Of a stretch of DNA of 64,000 bases, positions 29,760 through 41,860 are shown one piece after another. The notes below the pieces were generated by a model. The model was not told where the DNA came from. It made no database searches and saw only the letters and a program-made list of their open reading frames with translations. Within the stretch, counting starts at the first letter, position 1. Each line of letters opens with the position of its first letter. Source of the stretch: Mycobacterium triplex (GTDB lineage Bacteria; Actinomycetota; Actinomycetes; Mycobacteriales; Mycobacteriaceae); contig NZ_HG964446.1 in the NCBI RefSeq assembly GCF_000689255.1, positions 3,328,689 through 3,392,688 of the forward strand. Reading direction: 5' to 3'. Made by a program: the position numbers and the translations under genes.

Positions 29760-30800
29760 TCACTGCGCGTCGCGCATGCTGCCGACCAGATCCTCCATCA
29801 GGTCCTCCATCGCCACCATCGCCACCACGCCGTGGCCGTCGGTGACGAGCGCCAGATGGCTGTTGGTGCGACGCATCCGTGACAGGGCATCGGCCAGCGG
29901 CAACGTGATGCTCACCCGCGGCAGCGGGCGCACCAGCGACAGATCGATGACCGTCTGCGGATCGTCGCCGAGCGGCAACATGTCCTTGATGTGCAGGTAT
30001 CCGATGAACCGGCCGTCGGCGGCCGCGACCGGGAAGCGCGAGTAGCCGGTCTGCGCGAGGGCGGCTTCGACGTCGCCGATCGTCGGCCCGGACCCCGGGG
30101 CCGCCACCGGCACCGCCCGCACGTCGTCGAGCGCGACGGCCACATCGCCGACCACCCGGCTGCCGATCTGCAACGCCCGGGTCAGCCGGGTGTGTTCCTC
30201 GGGGTCCAGCAGGCCTTCGGAGACCGATTCGGCGATCATCGCGCTCAGCTCGTCCGGTGAGACCGTGATGTCGAGTTCGTCTTTGGGTTCCACCCGCACC
30301 AGGTGCAGGATCGCGTTCGCGCACTTGTTGTAGAAGACGATGAACGGCCGGGCCACCCGCACGTAGGCCAGGTACGGCGGCACCAGCAGCATCGCGGTGC
30401 GCTCCGGGCCGGCCAGCGCGATGTTCTTCGGCACCATCTCGCCCAGCAGCACGTGCAATGTCACCACCAAGGCCAGCGCGATCACGAACGACAACGTGTG
30501 CCGCACCGCCAGCGGTATCCCGGTCAGCCCGAACGCCGAATGCAGCAGGTTGGCGACGGCCGACTCGCCGATGCGCCCGAGCAGCAGCGAGGCGACCGTG
30601 ACGCCCAGCTGCGAGCCGGCCAGCATCGAAGCCAGCTGCTCACCGGCACGGATCACGGTGACCGCTCGCTTCTTGCCTTGTTCGGCCAGCGCTTCGAGCC
30701 GGTCGCGCCGCGCCGAGATCAGCGAGAACTCCGCGCCGACGAAGAAGGCGTTCGTTGCGATCAGCAGGATCGCCAGCAGCACTCCGAGCGCGTCGTTCAT
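29760..30800 (-). CDS. CNNM/CorC-type membrane protein with DUF21 and CBS domains (Rv1841c homologue)
   Basis: A 346-residue membrane protein. The DUF21 transmembrane domain (about 1-185) contains [39 protein letters not shown] and [15 protein letters not shown]. Two CBS motifs follow (about 210-335, ending [14 protein letters not shown]). This family, often mislabelled hemolysin, transports or regulates Mg2+ in bacterial CorB and animal CNNM proteins. ATG 30800 overlaps the upstream stop (ATGA), so it is coupled to the paralogous gene before it. It lacks the C-terminal CorC_HlyC domain of its partner. Confidence 0.9.
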   Translation of the reverse strand: MNDALGVLLAILLIATNAFFVGAEFSLISARRDRLEALAEQGKKRAVTVIRAGEQLASMLAGSQLGVTVASLLLGRIGESAVANLLHSAFGLTGIPLAVRHTLSFVIALALVVTLHVLLGEMVPKNIALAGPERTAMLLVPPYLAYVRVARPFIVFYNKCANAILHLVRVEPKDELDITVSPDELSAMIAESVSEGLLDPEEHTRLTRALQIGSRVVGDVAVALDDVRAVPVAAPGSGPTIGDVEAALAQTGYSRFPVAAADGRFIGYLHIKDMLPLGDDPQTVIDLSLVRPLPRVSITLPLADALSRMRRTNSHLALVTDGHGVVAMVAMEDLMEDLVGSMRDAQ

Positions 30801-32167
30801 CGTTGACCGCGCTCCGCGGATGTTTCCGGACGGGTGCTCAGTTCGGTCAGCTCGAGCAGATCGATCCGCCGGCCGTCCATCCGAACCACCGTCGCCTGCC
30901 AGCGAATTGCATTGTCCAACAGGCCGTCTCCGTCGAGCGCCGTCAGCTCGACGGTTTCGCCGACCACCGGGATGTGGCCGAGCTCGCGCAGCACCAGGCC
31001 GCCGATCGTTTCGTACGGTCCTTCCGGCGCCCGGTAGCCGGTGGCGGCGGCCACCTCGTCGGTGCGCAGCAACCCCGACACCTGCCAGCCGTTGCCCGCC
31101 GCCACGACATCCGGTGTGGCGTCGTCGTGTTCGTCGCGGACGTCGCCGACGATCTCTTCGATCAGGTCCTCGACCGTCACGATCCCCGCGGTGCCGCCGT
31201 ATTCGTCGACGACCATCGCGGTCTGCAGTGGGTTGGCCCGGATCTCGGCCATCACCGCGTCACCGTCCAGGGTCGACGGCACCACCGGCACCGTCTGCAC
31301 GAGCGTGGTCAGCAGCGTCGAGGCGCGCTCGGCCCGAGGAACGTTGAACACCTGCTTGACGTGCACGATGCCGATGGTTTCATCGAGATCGCCGTCGACG
31401 ATGGGGAAGCGGGAGAACCCCGATTCGGCGGCCGTGGCGATCAGGTCGGCAACGGTGTCGTCGGTCTGCAACGCCACGATTTTCGACCGCGGCGTCATCA
31501 ACTCCTCGGCGGTCCGGGCGCCGAACTGCAGCGACCGCCGGACCAGCGCGGCCGTGGCGGGATCCAGCGCACCGGCGCGCGCCGAGCTGCGCACCAGCGA
31601 GAGCAACTCCTGCGGTGAGCGCGCCGACCGCAGTTCCTCGGCCGGCTCGATGCCCATCTTCCGCACGATCCAGTTCGCCGCGCCGTTCGTCAGCCGGATC
31701 ACCGGAGTGAACAGCAGCGAGAACATCAGCTGAAACCCGGCGACGGCACGCCCGGTCGACAGCGGCCGCGCCACGGCCAGGTACTTCGGCACCAACTCGC
31801 CGAAGACCATCGACACCGACGTCACGATCACCATCACCATGAACGCCGTGATCCCGTCGGCCATCGAATCTGACACGCCAAGGGCATCCAGCCACGGGTG
31901 CGGCAGGTCGGCGACCATCGGTTCGGTCAGGTAGCCGGTGATCAGCGTGGTGATCGAGATGCCCAGTTGTGCGCCCGACAGCTGAAATGACAGCCGGTCC
32001 TGGGCGCGCTGGATGTAGCGGTCGCGTCGACCGCCCTTGCGGGCGTTGGCCTCGACGGTGCTGCGGTCCAGTGCGGTCAGCGAGAACTCGGCCGCCACGA
32101 ATACCGCATTGCCGAAGATGAGCACCGCGATGGCGAGCACGCTGACGAGGGCGACGGTGAGGTTCAT
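30797..32167 (-). CDS. CNNM/CorC-type membrane protein with DUF21, CBS and CorC_HlyC domains (Rv1842c homologue)
   Basis: A 456-residue paralogue of the next gene. The DUF21 domain (about 1-190) has [33 protein letters not shown] and [14 protein letters not shown]. The CBS pair spans about 210-335 ([29 protein letters not shown]). The C-terminal CorC_HlyC domain (about 355-440) reads [17 protein letters not shown]...[19 protein letters not shown]. The pair probably forms a heteromeric divalent-cation (Mg2+ or related) transporter. ATG 32167 begins [20 protein letters not shown], the first membrane helix. The 213 bases upstream (32168-32380) show no gene. Confidence 0.9.
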   Translation of the reverse strand: MNLTVALVSVLAIAVLIFGNAVFVAAEFSLTALDRSTVEANARKGGRRDRYIQRAQDRLSFQLSGAQLGISITTLITGYLTEPMVADLPHPWLDALGVSDSMADGITAFMVMVIVTSVSMVFGELVPKYLAVARPLSTGRAVAGFQLMFSLLFTPVIRLTNGAANWIVRKMGIEPAEELRSARSPQELLSLVRSSARAGALDPATAALVRRSLQFGARTAEELMTPRSKIVALQTDDTVADLIATAAESGFSRFPIVDGDLDETIGIVHVKQVFNVPRAERASTLLTTLVQTVPVVPSTLDGDAVMAEIRANPLQTAMVVDEYGGTAGIVTVEDLIEEIVGDVRDEHDDATPDVVAAGNGWQVSGLLRTDEVAAATGYRAPEGPYETIGGLVLRELGHIPVVGETVELTALDGDGLLDNAIRWQATVVRMDGRRIDLLELTELSTRPETSAERGQR

Positions 32168-32380
32168 GAGGGCGTGGCTATCGCGATGGCCCGGGAGACG
32201 GCGGTCGAGCGGGTGTCCGCTTCGCCCGGAAGCCGACGGGCTGGACGGGTGCCTGCGGCACGTCATCCCTTTCGCTTGATGCCGCGCAGCGCATTGCTGC
32301 GGGCGGGCAGAACCAGAGATTCACATGGTAGCGAACACATCTGGCTCAAGGGCTACGGCGTGCCTTCCGCAGGACCGGTA

Positions 32381-35301
<2,921 letters not shown>

Positions 35302-35390
35302 GTCTTCGCCTCTCAGGTTGGGCAACGTTTTCCGTCACACTGTGGCACAGCGGAGTTCCGGTCCGCCAAAGGGATTCGCCGTGCGCCGCG

Positions 35391-36341
35391 CTAGAGGTTG
35401 AACAGTCGCTTGAGCTCGGTGAGCCACGGCACCGCCAGCGCGATGGTGGGCACCACCAGAACCGCGGCCGCGGCCAGGTAAGCGGCCGCGGACAGCATCA
35501 CGCTGTTGCCGCGCCCCGACAGTCGGCGCACCCGCACCACGGTGCTGGGACCACCCGCGGCCAGCGCACCCGACGGCGCCCGCCCGCCCGCACAGGCGAC
35601 CAGCGCGCGGGCCAGGGGAGTGCGCCCGGCCGCACGCACCGCGGCGTCGTCGGCGAGCAGCTCCACCAGCAGCTGCACCGCGCCCAGCGCATTGGAGCTG
35701 CGGACCAGCCGCGGGAACGCGGCGTGCACGGCGGTGAACGCTTCCAGAACCAGGTCGTGCCGGGCGCGCAGGTGCGCCCGCTCGTGAGTCAGGATGGCCG
35801 AGACCTCGTCGTTGTTGAGCGTGGTCAGCGTGCCTTCGCTGACCACGACCCGGCTGCGCACTCCGGGCAGGCAGTAGGCCAGCGGTTCGGCCACATCCAA
35901 GACGCGCAGGTCACGGGCGCGAGCACAGGGTTGCGCGAGGGCCGCGTCGTGCCCGACCCCGACCAGGTCGACCACCATCCGGTGGTGTGCCCGCCGGCGC
36001 CGATTGGCGATGGCGACCCGCAAGACCGCGACCACCAGGCGCACACCCACCAGCACGGTCAGCGCGAAGGCGGCGATGTAGGCCGTCCACAACGGCCAAC
36101 CGAGCCGCCCGGCCGCCCCGACGATGCTGGCCGTGGGCCGGCCGTCGGGGCCGGGCATGAGGATTCGGGTGGCGATCGCGATACCGGCGCTGAACGCCGA
36201 GAGCACGGCGGCCACGGCGATGGCTTGCCACAGCACCATCGCTGCTCGCGGGGCGCGCAATGGCCAGGACGCCCGGGCTAACAGGGCTGGCGTGGGACCA
36301 ATCAGCAGCACCGCGAGGAAGGTAAAGGCCAACGCGGACAC
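35391..36341 (-). CDS. blaR: BlaR1-like M56 membrane metalloprotease
   Basis: A 316-residue membrane protein of peptidase family M56. Zinc motif HExxH appears as THERAH (about residues 186-191), preceded by the last of the N-terminal membrane helices, with a final helix near the C-terminus (AAAYLAAAAVLVVPTIALAVPW). It lacks the penicillin-binding sensor domain of staphylococcal BlaR1, so the inducing signal must be sensed differently. Rv1845c is proposed to cleave BlaI upon beta-lactam exposure. GTG 36341 is used. It lies 38 bases after blaI on the same strand. Confidence 0.9.
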   Translation of the reverse strand: MSALAFTFLAVLLIGPTPALLARASWPLRAPRAAMVLWQAIAVAAVLSAFSAGIAIATRILMPGPDGRPTASIVGAAGRLGWPLWTAYIAAFALTVLVGVRLVVAVLRVAIANRRRRAHHRMVVDLVGVGHDAALAQPCARARDLRVLDVAEPLAYCLPGVRSRVVVSEGTLTTLNNDEVSAILTHERAHLRARHDLVLEAFTAVHAAFPRLVRSSNALGAVQLLVELLADDAAVRAAGRTPLARALVACAGGRAPSGALAAGGPSTVVRVRRLSGRGNSVMLSAAAYLAAAAVLVVPTIALAVPWLTELKRLFNL

Positions 36342-36379
36342 CTCACTAGTGTCCCTCAGGGCGCCGGTCTAGCGCCAGC

Positions 36380-36772
36380 TCATGGCGTATTGCGTTGATT
36401 TGCTTCCAGTTCGGCGAGCGCGCGCCGCAGGGCCTCGGCCTCGTCAGCGCCGACACGCTCGACGAAATGCACCAGCGCGGCCTGCCTGCCGCCGGAGTCC
36501 TCGGCCTGGGACAGCGCGTCCACCATCAGGCCGGCGACCAGCTCGTCGCGGGCCTGCACGGGTGCGTAGCGGTGCGCCCGGTCGTCGCGGATCTGCGATA
36601 CGAGGTTCTTCTTGGCCAACCGCTGCAGCACGGTCATCACCGTCGTGTAGGCGAGGTCGCGGCGCGCCGACAAGGCCTCATGCACCTGGCGGACCGTCTG
36701 CGGTTCGGGTGTGGACCACAGGTGGTCCATCACTGCGCGTTCCAGGTCCCCCAGCCGTGTCAGCTTGGCCAT
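36380..36772 (-). CDS. blaI: BlaI/MecI-family transcriptional repressor
   Basis: A 130-residue winged-helix repressor: GDLERAVMDHLWSTPEPQTVRQVHEAL, then the recognition helix region LAYTTVMTVLQRLAKKNLV and a C-terminal dimerisation part that BlaR would cleave. In M. tuberculosis BlaI (Rv1846c) represses blaC, its own operon and an ATP synthase-linked operon. ATG 36772 (MAKLTRLGDLE) matches the family start. An imperfect palindrome 45 bases upstream is a likely self-operator. It is divergent from the MrsI-like sRNA. Confidence 0.93.
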   Translation of the reverse strand: MAKLTRLGDLERAVMDHLWSTPEPQTVRQVHEALSARRDLAYTTVMTVLQRLAKKNLVSQIRDDRAHRYAPVQARDELVAGLMVDALSQAEDSGGRQAALVHFVERVGADEAEALRRALAELEANQRNTP

Positions 36773-36816
36773 AGTTCGTTCATCTCCATCAGCGTTGAAA
36801 CCAGCGTACTCCGGCT

Positions 36817-36833
36817 TACTACCGGCAGTCGTA
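36817..36833. promoter_or_regulatory. Candidate BlaI operator
   Basis: TACTAC-N5-GTCGTA is an imperfect inverted repeat (five of six arm positions pair) in the blaI leader. BlaI/MecI operators are built from TACA/TACT-type half sites, and M. tuberculosis BlaI autoregulates. Assignment rests on position and symmetry. Confidence 0.45.
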
Positions 36834-36906
36834 AAGACAGCCGGCCAAATCGGCATCCGACCGTGGATACACGTGCACCCGGTCTGCGTGGTTCACACAC
36901 TACCCC

Positions 36907-36936
36907 TTGCAAAGTTAGGACAGCCTTGCCTATACT
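36907..36936 (+). promoter_or_regulatory. Iron-regulated promoter (IdeR box between -35 and -10) for the MrsI-like sRNA
   Basis: TTGCAA (36907-36912) and TATACT (36931-36936) are spaced by 18 bases, a good sigma-A promoter. TTAGGACAGCCTTGCCTAT (36915-36933) matches the 19-bp IdeR consensus at about 13 positions, with strong outer arms TTAGG and CCTA. Iron-loaded IdeR bound here would block the promoter, so transcription is expected when iron is scarce. Confidence 0.72.
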
Positions 36937-36942
36937 CAAGGA

Positions 36943-37050
36943 GGTCGAGCCAAACAGACCGCCGGAGTGTCCTGAGGGCTGCAGTGACCCCCGGTCTACT
37001 CGATCGGCGAGCCCCGTGCCTCCGGGCACGGGGCTCGCCTGTTCTTTGTC
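36943..37050 (+). ncRNA. mrsI: MrsI-like iron-responsive small RNA
   Basis: About 105 non-coding bases bounded by a strong promoter and a perfect intrinsic terminator lie between blaI (minus strand) and the Rv1847 homologue (plus strand). In M. tuberculosis the same place encodes ncRv11846, MrsI, an IdeR-controlled sRNA that spares iron by repressing mRNAs for iron-containing proteins such as bfrA. The element here has the IdeR box, the same strand and similar size. The start point (about 36943) is estimated from the -10 element. I see no convincing reading frame inside. Confidence 0.8.
37007..37050 (+). terminator. Intrinsic terminator of the sRNA
   Basis: GCGAGCCCCGTGCC (37007-37020) and its exact complement at 37025-37038 form a perfect 14-bp stem with a TCCG loop, followed by the T-rich CTGTTCTTTGTC. 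It is the strongest terminator hairpin I noticed in the window. Confidence 0.88.
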
Positions 37051-37094
37051 GGCTCTACGCGACCGACCGTTGGCGATGGTGTAGACAACAGAGC

Positions 37095-37517
37095 GTGCCA
37101 ACGTCGCCAGACGCGGTGATCCCACCGGGTTTCACCGCACCATTCGATACCGAGCTGGGCCTGCGATTCACCGAACTCAGCCCCGACGGCGCCCGCGCCC
37201 AGCTCGAGGTCACCCCCAAATTGCTGCAGCCGATGGGCCTGGTCCACGGCGGTGTCTACTGCGCGATGGTCGAGAGCATGGCCAGCGTGTCCGCCTACAC
37301 CTGGCTGGCCAGCCAGGGCGGCGGCGAGGTGGTGGGTGTGAACAACAACACAGACTTCCTGCGGTCGATCGGCTCGGGAACGGTCCACGGCGTCACCGAA
37401 CCGATTCACCGCGGCCGGCGCCAGCAGTTGTGGTTGGTCACCATCACCGACGACGACGAGAAGGTCGTCGCCCGCGGGCAGGTGCGGCTGCAGAATCTCG
37501 AGCCTCGCCAACGCTGA
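37095..37517 (+). CDS. Hotdog-fold thioesterase (PaaI/YdiI type), Rv1847 homologue
   Basis: A 140-residue hotdog protein, the length of Rv1847. The thioesterase motif LVHGGVYCAMVESMAS contains the conserved HGG and catalytic acidic residue, and VGVNNNTDFLRSIGSGTVHG follows. The family hydrolyses acyl-CoA thioesters, often aryl- or hydroxyacyl-CoA. GTG 37095 is chosen for family length. It lies 45 bases after the sRNA terminator and 45 bases before ureA, so it might share the urease transcript, although its function is unrelated. Confidence 0.88.
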   Translation: MPTSPDAVIPPGFTAPFDTELGLRFTELSPDGARAQLEVTPKLLQPMGLVHGGVYCAMVESMASVSAYTWLASQGGGEVVGVNNNTDFLRSIGSGTVHGVTEPIHRGRRQQLWLVTITDDDEKVVARGQVRLQNLEPRQR

Positions 37518-37562
37518 GCGGAGCCAGGCGGTTCCCCCAACGGCATGGCAGGATTTCAGACC

Positions 37563-37865
37563 ATGCGCCTGACGCCACACGAGCAGGAGCGGCTCCTACT
37601 GTCCTATGCCGCCGAATTGGCTCGCCGTCGCCGCGCCCGCGGCCTGCGGCTCAACCACCCCGAAGCCGTCGCCGTCATCACCGACCACATTCTCGAAGGC
37701 GCACGCGACGGCCGCTCGGTTGCCGAGCTGATGGCCAGCGGACGCGACGTGCTCGCCCGTGACGACGTGATGGAGGGGGTGCCGGAAATGCTGGCCGACG
37801 TGCAGGTCGAAGCAACGTTCCCGGACGGCACGAAGCTTGTCACCGTACACCACCCGATCGCATGA
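37563..37865 (+). CDS. ureA: Urease gamma subunit
   Basis: A 100-residue urease gamma chain ([59 protein letters not shown]). It is a structural part of the (alpha-beta-gamma) nickel enzyme that splits urea into ammonia and carbamate. It is the first gene of ureABCFGD, and its stop overlaps the ureB start in ATGA, so translation is coupled. Confidence 0.97.
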   Translation: MRLTPHEQERLLLSYAAELARRRRARGLRLNHPEAVAVITDHILEGARDGRSVAELMASGRDVLARDDVMEGVPEMLADVQVEATFPDGTKLVTVHHPIA

Positions 37866-38173
37866 TTCCCGGCGAAATCCTGTACGGCAGCGGCGATATC
37901 GAGATCAACGCGGATGCCCCGCGCCTGGACATGCAAATCCTCAACACCGGCGACCGCCCAGTGCAGGTGGGTAGCCACGTCCATCTTCCACAAGCCAACT
38001 CGGCGCTGTCGTTCGATCGCGGCGCGGCCCACGGCTACCGGCTGGATGTGCCCGCCGCCACCGCGGTTCGCTTCGAACCCGGTGTGGCCCAACATGTTCA
38101 GCTAGTGCCACTGCAGGGGAGCCGCGAGGTGTACGGGCTCAGCCTGAACCCGCCCGGACGGCTGGACCGCTGA
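37862..38173 (+). CDS. ureB: Urease beta subunit
   Basis: A 103-residue beta chain: [56 protein letters not shown] and the closing [10 protein letters not shown]. The region [12 protein letters not shown] replaces the more common HFFEVNRAL, as in other mycobacterial urease beta chains. It overlaps ureA (ATGA) and shares one base with the ureC start (TGATG). Confidence 0.96.
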   Translation: MIPGEILYGSGDIEINADAPRLDMQILNTGDRPVQVGSHVHLPQANSALSFDRGAAHGYRLDVPAATAVRFEPGVAQHVQLVPLQGSREVYGLSLNPPGRLDR

Positions 38174-39906
38174 TGACGCAGCTGTCTCGGCAACAGTACG
38201 CCCAGCTGTACGGCCCCACCACCGGCGATCGAATCCGGCTGGCGGACACCGACTTACTGGTCGAAATCACCGAAGACCGCAGCGGCGGACCGGGATTGGC
38301 CGGGAACGAGGCGGTGTTCGGCGGCGGCAAAGTATTGCGCGAGTCGATGGGCCAGGGGAGGGTGTCGCGCGCGGAAGGCGCACCCGACACCGTGATCACC
38401 GGCGCGGTGATCATCGATCACTGGGGAATCATCAAGGCCGACATTGGTATTCGCGACGGCCGGATCGTCGCACTCGGCAAGGCCGGCAACCCCGACACGA
38501 TGGCGGGTGTGCATCCGGATCTGGTGGTCGGGCCCAGCACCGAAGTCATCGGGGGAAACGGCCGCATCGTCACCGCGGGCGCCGTCGACTGCCATGTGCA
38601 TTTGATCTGCCCGCAACTGATGTCCGAGGCCCTCGGGGCCGGGATCACGACGATCCTGGGCGGCGGCACGGGTCCCGCCGAGGGCAGCAAGGCCACCACC
38701 GTGACGCCGGGCTCCTGGCACCTGGCCCGGATGCTCGAGGCGCTCGACGGTTGGCCGGTGAACTTCGCGTTGCTGGGCAAGGGTAACACCGTCAACCAAG
38801 AGGCGCTGTGGGAGCAATTGCGCGGCGGCGCTTCGGGTTTCAAGCTGCACGAGGACTGGGGCGCCACTCCGACCGCGATCGACGCCTGCCTGACGGTCGC
38901 CGCCGCCGCCGGGGTACAGGTGGCGTTGCACACCGACACCCTCAACGAGATGGGCTTCGTGGAAGACACGCTGGCCGCGATCGCCGGCCGCTCGATCCAC
39001 ACCTATCACACCGAGGGCGCCGGTGGCGGCCACGCTCCCGACATCATCCGGGTCGCCGGCCAGCCCAACGTGCTACCCAGTTCCACCAACCCGACCCGCC
39101 CGCACACGGTCAACACCCTCGACGAGCATCTGGACATGTTGATGGTCTGCCATCACCTCAACCCACAGGTGCCCGAGGATTTGGCCTTCGCCGAGAGCCG
39201 GATTCGGCCGTCGACGATGGCCGCCGAGGACCTGCTGCACGACCTCGGCGCGATCTCGATGATCGGAAGCGACTCGCAGGCGATGGGCCGCATCGGAGAG
39301 GTGGTGCTGCGCACCTGGCAGACCGCGCATGTGATGAAGCGCCGTCGCGGGGCGCTGCCCGGCGACCCCTCTGGTCCTCGAGCCGCCGACAATCTGCGAG
39401 TGCGGCGCTACATCGCCAAATACACCATCTGCCCGGCCATCGCGCACGGGCTCGACGGCGAGATCGGCTCGGTGGAACCGGGCAAGCTCGCCGATCTGGT
39501 GCTGTGGGAGCCGCAATTCTTCGGTGTCCGCCCGCACGCGGTGCTCAAGGGCGGCATGATCGCCTGGGCGGCGATGGGCGACGCCAACGCGTCCATCCCC
39601 ACCCCGCAGCCGGTGCTGCCGCGTCCGATGTTCGCCGCCGCGCCGGCGGCAGCAGCGGCCACGTCGGTGCATTTCGTTGCGCCACAAGCGATCGAGGCTG
39701 GGCTGGCCGACAGGATCGCGGTCAACCGGCGGTTGGTCGCAGTACGCAACACCAGCGGGATCGGCAAGACGGCGTTGCCGCTCAACGATGCGCTGCCCGA
39801 CATTCAAGTCGATCCGGATACCTTCACCGTGCGCGTCGACGGCGAGGTCTGGCACGAGCAGCCGCCCGCCGCGCTGCCGATGGCACAACGCTATTTCCTG
39901 TTCTGA
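38173..39906 (+). CDS. ureC: Urease alpha subunit (catalytic)
   Basis: A 577-residue catalytic chain. The carbamylated lysine that bridges the two nickel ions is Lys224 in [12 protein letters not shown]. Nickel-binding histidines are in CHVHLICPQ and in [13 protein letters not shown]. The flap with the mobile His is MVCHHLNP...[28 protein letters not shown]. Full length, with all metal ligands seen, so the enzyme should be active once nickel is inserted by UreD/F/G. It contributes ammonia for nitrogen supply and acid resistance. ATG 38173 overlaps the ureB stop. Confidence 0.98.
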   Translation: MTQLSRQQYAQLYGPTTGDRIRLADTDLLVEITEDRSGGPGLAGNEAVFGGGKVLRESMGQGRVSRAEGAPDTVITGAVIIDHWGIIKADIGIRDGRIVALGKAGNPDTMAGVHPDLVVGPSTEVIGGNGRIVTAGAVDCHVHLICPQLMSEALGAGITTILGGGTGPAEGSKATTVTPGSWHLARMLEALDGWPVNFALLGKGNTVNQEALWEQLRGGASGFKLHEDWGATPTAIDACLTVAAAAGVQVALHTDTLNEMGFVEDTLAAIAGRSIHTYHTEGAGGGHAPDIIRVAGQPNVLPSSTNPTRPHTVNTLDEHLDMLMVCHHLNPQVPEDLAFAESRIRPSTMAAEDLLHDLGAISMIGSDSQAMGRIGEVVLRTWQTAHVMKRRRGALPGDPSGPRAADNLRVRRYIAKYTICPAIAHGLDGEIGSVEPGKLADLVLWEPQFFGVRPHAVLKGGMIAWAAMGDANASIPTPQPVLPRPMFAAAPAAAAATSVHFVAPQAIEAGLADRIAVNRRLVAVRNTSGIGKTALPLNDALPDIQVDPDTFTVRVDGEVWHEQPPAALPMAQRYFLF

Positions 39907-39908
39907 AA

Positions 39909-40544
39909 ATGTCCGCACTGGCGACGCTGCTCACCCTGTCCGATTCGCGACTGCCGGCCGGCTCCCACGTGCATTCCGGTGGCGTGGAGGAGGCCGTCAC
40001 CAGCGGCCTGGTGCGCAATCTGGACACGTTAGAAGCGTTCTTGCACCGCAGGATTCGCAGCCACGGGTTGGTGACGGCATCGGTCGCAGCGGCGGTCCAC
40101 CGCGGTCAGCTCGACGCCGAGCAGGCCGATCAGGAGACCGATGCGCGCACCCCGGCACCCGCGGCCCGACAGGCGTCGCGCAGCCAGGGCCGCGGGTTGG
40201 CCAGGCTGGCCCGACGCGTCTGGCCCGATGCCAGCTGGGACGACCTCGGCCCACAGCCGCACCTTGCCGTCGCGGCCGGGCGGATCGGTGCCGTGAGCGG
40301 CCTGACCCCCGAGCAGAGCGCGCTGGCGATCGTCTACACCACGATGACGGGCTCGGCTAGGGCGGCCCAGCGGCTGCTCGCCCTTGATCCGGCCGATGTG
40401 GCGGCGCTGACGTTCCGGCTGGCGGCGCTGTGCGAACACACCGCCGCCCAGGCGTGCCTCGGCCTGGCTGATTTGTCGGACCCGTTGCTCGACACCTTGG
40501 CCCAGCGCCACACCGAACGCGAGCGACCCCTATTCGCCTCCTGA
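39909..40544 (+). CDS. ureF: Urease accessory protein UreF
   Basis: A 211-residue all-helical protein, the size of M. tuberculosis UreF. N-terminal [23 protein letters not shown] is the conserved first helix, and the C-terminus ([39 protein letters not shown]) matches the family. UreF bridges UreD and UreG in the nickel-loading complex. It starts two bases after the ureC stop. Confidence 0.94.
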   Translation: MSALATLLTLSDSRLPAGSHVHSGGVEEAVTSGLVRNLDTLEAFLHRRIRSHGLVTASVAAAVHRGQLDAEQADQETDARTPAPAARQASRSQGRGLARLARRVWPDASWDDLGPQPHLAVAAGRIGAVSGLTPEQSALAIVYTTMTGSARAAQRLLALDPADVAALTFRLAALCEHTAAQACLGLADLSDPLLDTLAQRHTERERPLFAS

Positions 40545-40554
40545 AAGACATGAC

Positions 40555-41229
40555 ATGCCAGCACATTCCCACAGCCATCCGCATCCGCACGCCGAGCGGC
40601 CGAAGCGCACCAGGCAGCCGGGGGAGCCGCTGCGCATCGGAGTCGGCGGCCCGGTCGGCTCCGGAAAGACCGCGCTGGTCGCCGCGTTGTGCCGGCAGTT
40701 GCGTGACGAGCTGTCGCTGGCGGTGCTGACCAACGACATCTATACCACCGAGGACGCGGACTTCTTGCGCAAGCACGCGGTGCTGCCGAACGACCGGATC
40801 GCGGCCGTGCAGACGGGCGGTTGCCCGCACACCGCGATTCGCGACGACATCACCGCGAACCTCGATGCGATCGACGACCTGATCGCCGCCCACGATGCGC
40901 TGGACCTGATCCTGGTCGAGTCCGGCGGCGACAACCTGACCGCGACCTTCTCCTCCGGCCTGGTGGACGTCCAGATCTTCGTCATCGACGTCGCCGGGGG
41001 CGATAAGGTGCCGCGCAAGGGTGGCCCGGGGGTGACATACTCGGACCTGTTGGTAATCAACAAGATTGATCTTGCTCCGCTGGTGGGCGCCGACCTCGAC
41101 GTGATGGCACGCGACGCCGACGCGGTGCGCGACGGGCGCCCGACGGTATTGCAGTCGCTGACCGAGGACCCAGCCGCCACTGGCGTACTGGCCTGGGTGC
41201 GCACCCAGCTGAGCGCCGATGCATTCTGA
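40555..41229 (+). CDS. ureG: Urease accessory GTPase UreG
   Basis: A 224-residue SIMIBI GTPase. A His-rich N-terminus ([11 protein letters not shown]) may bind nickel. The P-loop is [14 protein letters not shown]. Nickel-site CPH is in [12 protein letters not shown], and [12 protein letters not shown] and [10 protein letters not shown] (guanine specificity NKID) follow. GTP hydrolysis drives nickel delivery to UreC. ATG 40555 overlaps nothing, but the 3' end overlaps the ureD start by 11 bases. Confidence 0.97.
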   Translation: MPAHSHSHPHPHAERPKRTRQPGEPLRIGVGGPVGSGKTALVAALCRQLRDELSLAVLTNDIYTTEDADFLRKHAVLPNDRIAAVQTGGCPHTAIRDDITANLDAIDDLIAAHDALDLILVESGGDNLTATFSSGLVDVQIFVIDVAGGDKVPRKGGPGVTYSDLLVINKIDLAPLVGADLDVMARDADAVRDGRPTVLQSLTEDPAATGVLAWVRTQLSADAF

Positions 41230-41860
41230 GGTCTTGCTGGTCGCGTCGCGTCAGCGGTTTCCGCGCATCGAGTGCAGCGGCGGCATCCAGGCCCGTTGCA
41301 CCGCGCCCGATACGGTACACCTGGTATCGGCGGCCGCCATCCCGTTGGGCGGCGACACCATCAGCGTCCGGATCGTCGTCGAGGCCGGCGCGGTGTTGAA
41401 GCTGCGTAGCGCCGCCGCCACCATAGCCCTGCCCGGGTTGAAAACGTCGACGTCACATGCCGATTGGGACATCGAGGTGAGTGGAAGTCTCGACGTCGAT
41501 CTTGAGCCCACGGTCGTGGCCGCCGATGCGCGGCATGTGTCGACGGTGGTGTTGGTCCTGCGCGACGACGGCCGGGTGCGCTTCCGCGAGCGGGTACAGA
41601 TCGGCAGATGCGGTGAGCGCGACGGGTTCTGGTCGGGATCGCTATGGGCCGACCGGCAGGATCGCCCGCTCTTGCGGCACCGGCTGGAATTGGGCGCCGG
41701 GTCGATCGCCGACGACGGCATTGCCGCACCGCGGGCAACGATCAGCGAATTATGCTACCCAGCAACAGAATCCACGGTGGCACCGAGCGAATCAACCGTT
41801 CTGGCGTTGGCCGGTGGCGGGACGCTGAGCACGTGGCAAGCGGAGCGGCTGGTCGGCTAG
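41219..41860 (+). CDS. ureD: Urease accessory protein UreD
   Basis: A 213-residue beta-rich chaperone (UreD/UreH): [40 protein letters not shown] is the conserved core. It binds apo-urease and forms the channel through which nickel passes from UreG. ATG 41219 lies inside ureG. Its stop TAG interlocks with the ndh stop on the other strand in the four bases CTAG (41857-41860), so the two genes are packed tail to tail. Confidence 0.93.
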   Translation: MHSEVLLVASRQRFPRIECSGGIQARCTAPDTVHLVSAAAIPLGGDTISVRIVVEAGAVLKLRSAAATIALPGLKTSTSHADWDIEVSGSLDVDLEPTVVAADARHVSTVVLVLRDDGRVRFRERVQIGRCGERDGFWSGSLWADRQDRPLLRHRLELGAGSIADDGIAAPRATISELCYPATESTVAPSESTVLALAGGGTLSTWQAERLVG

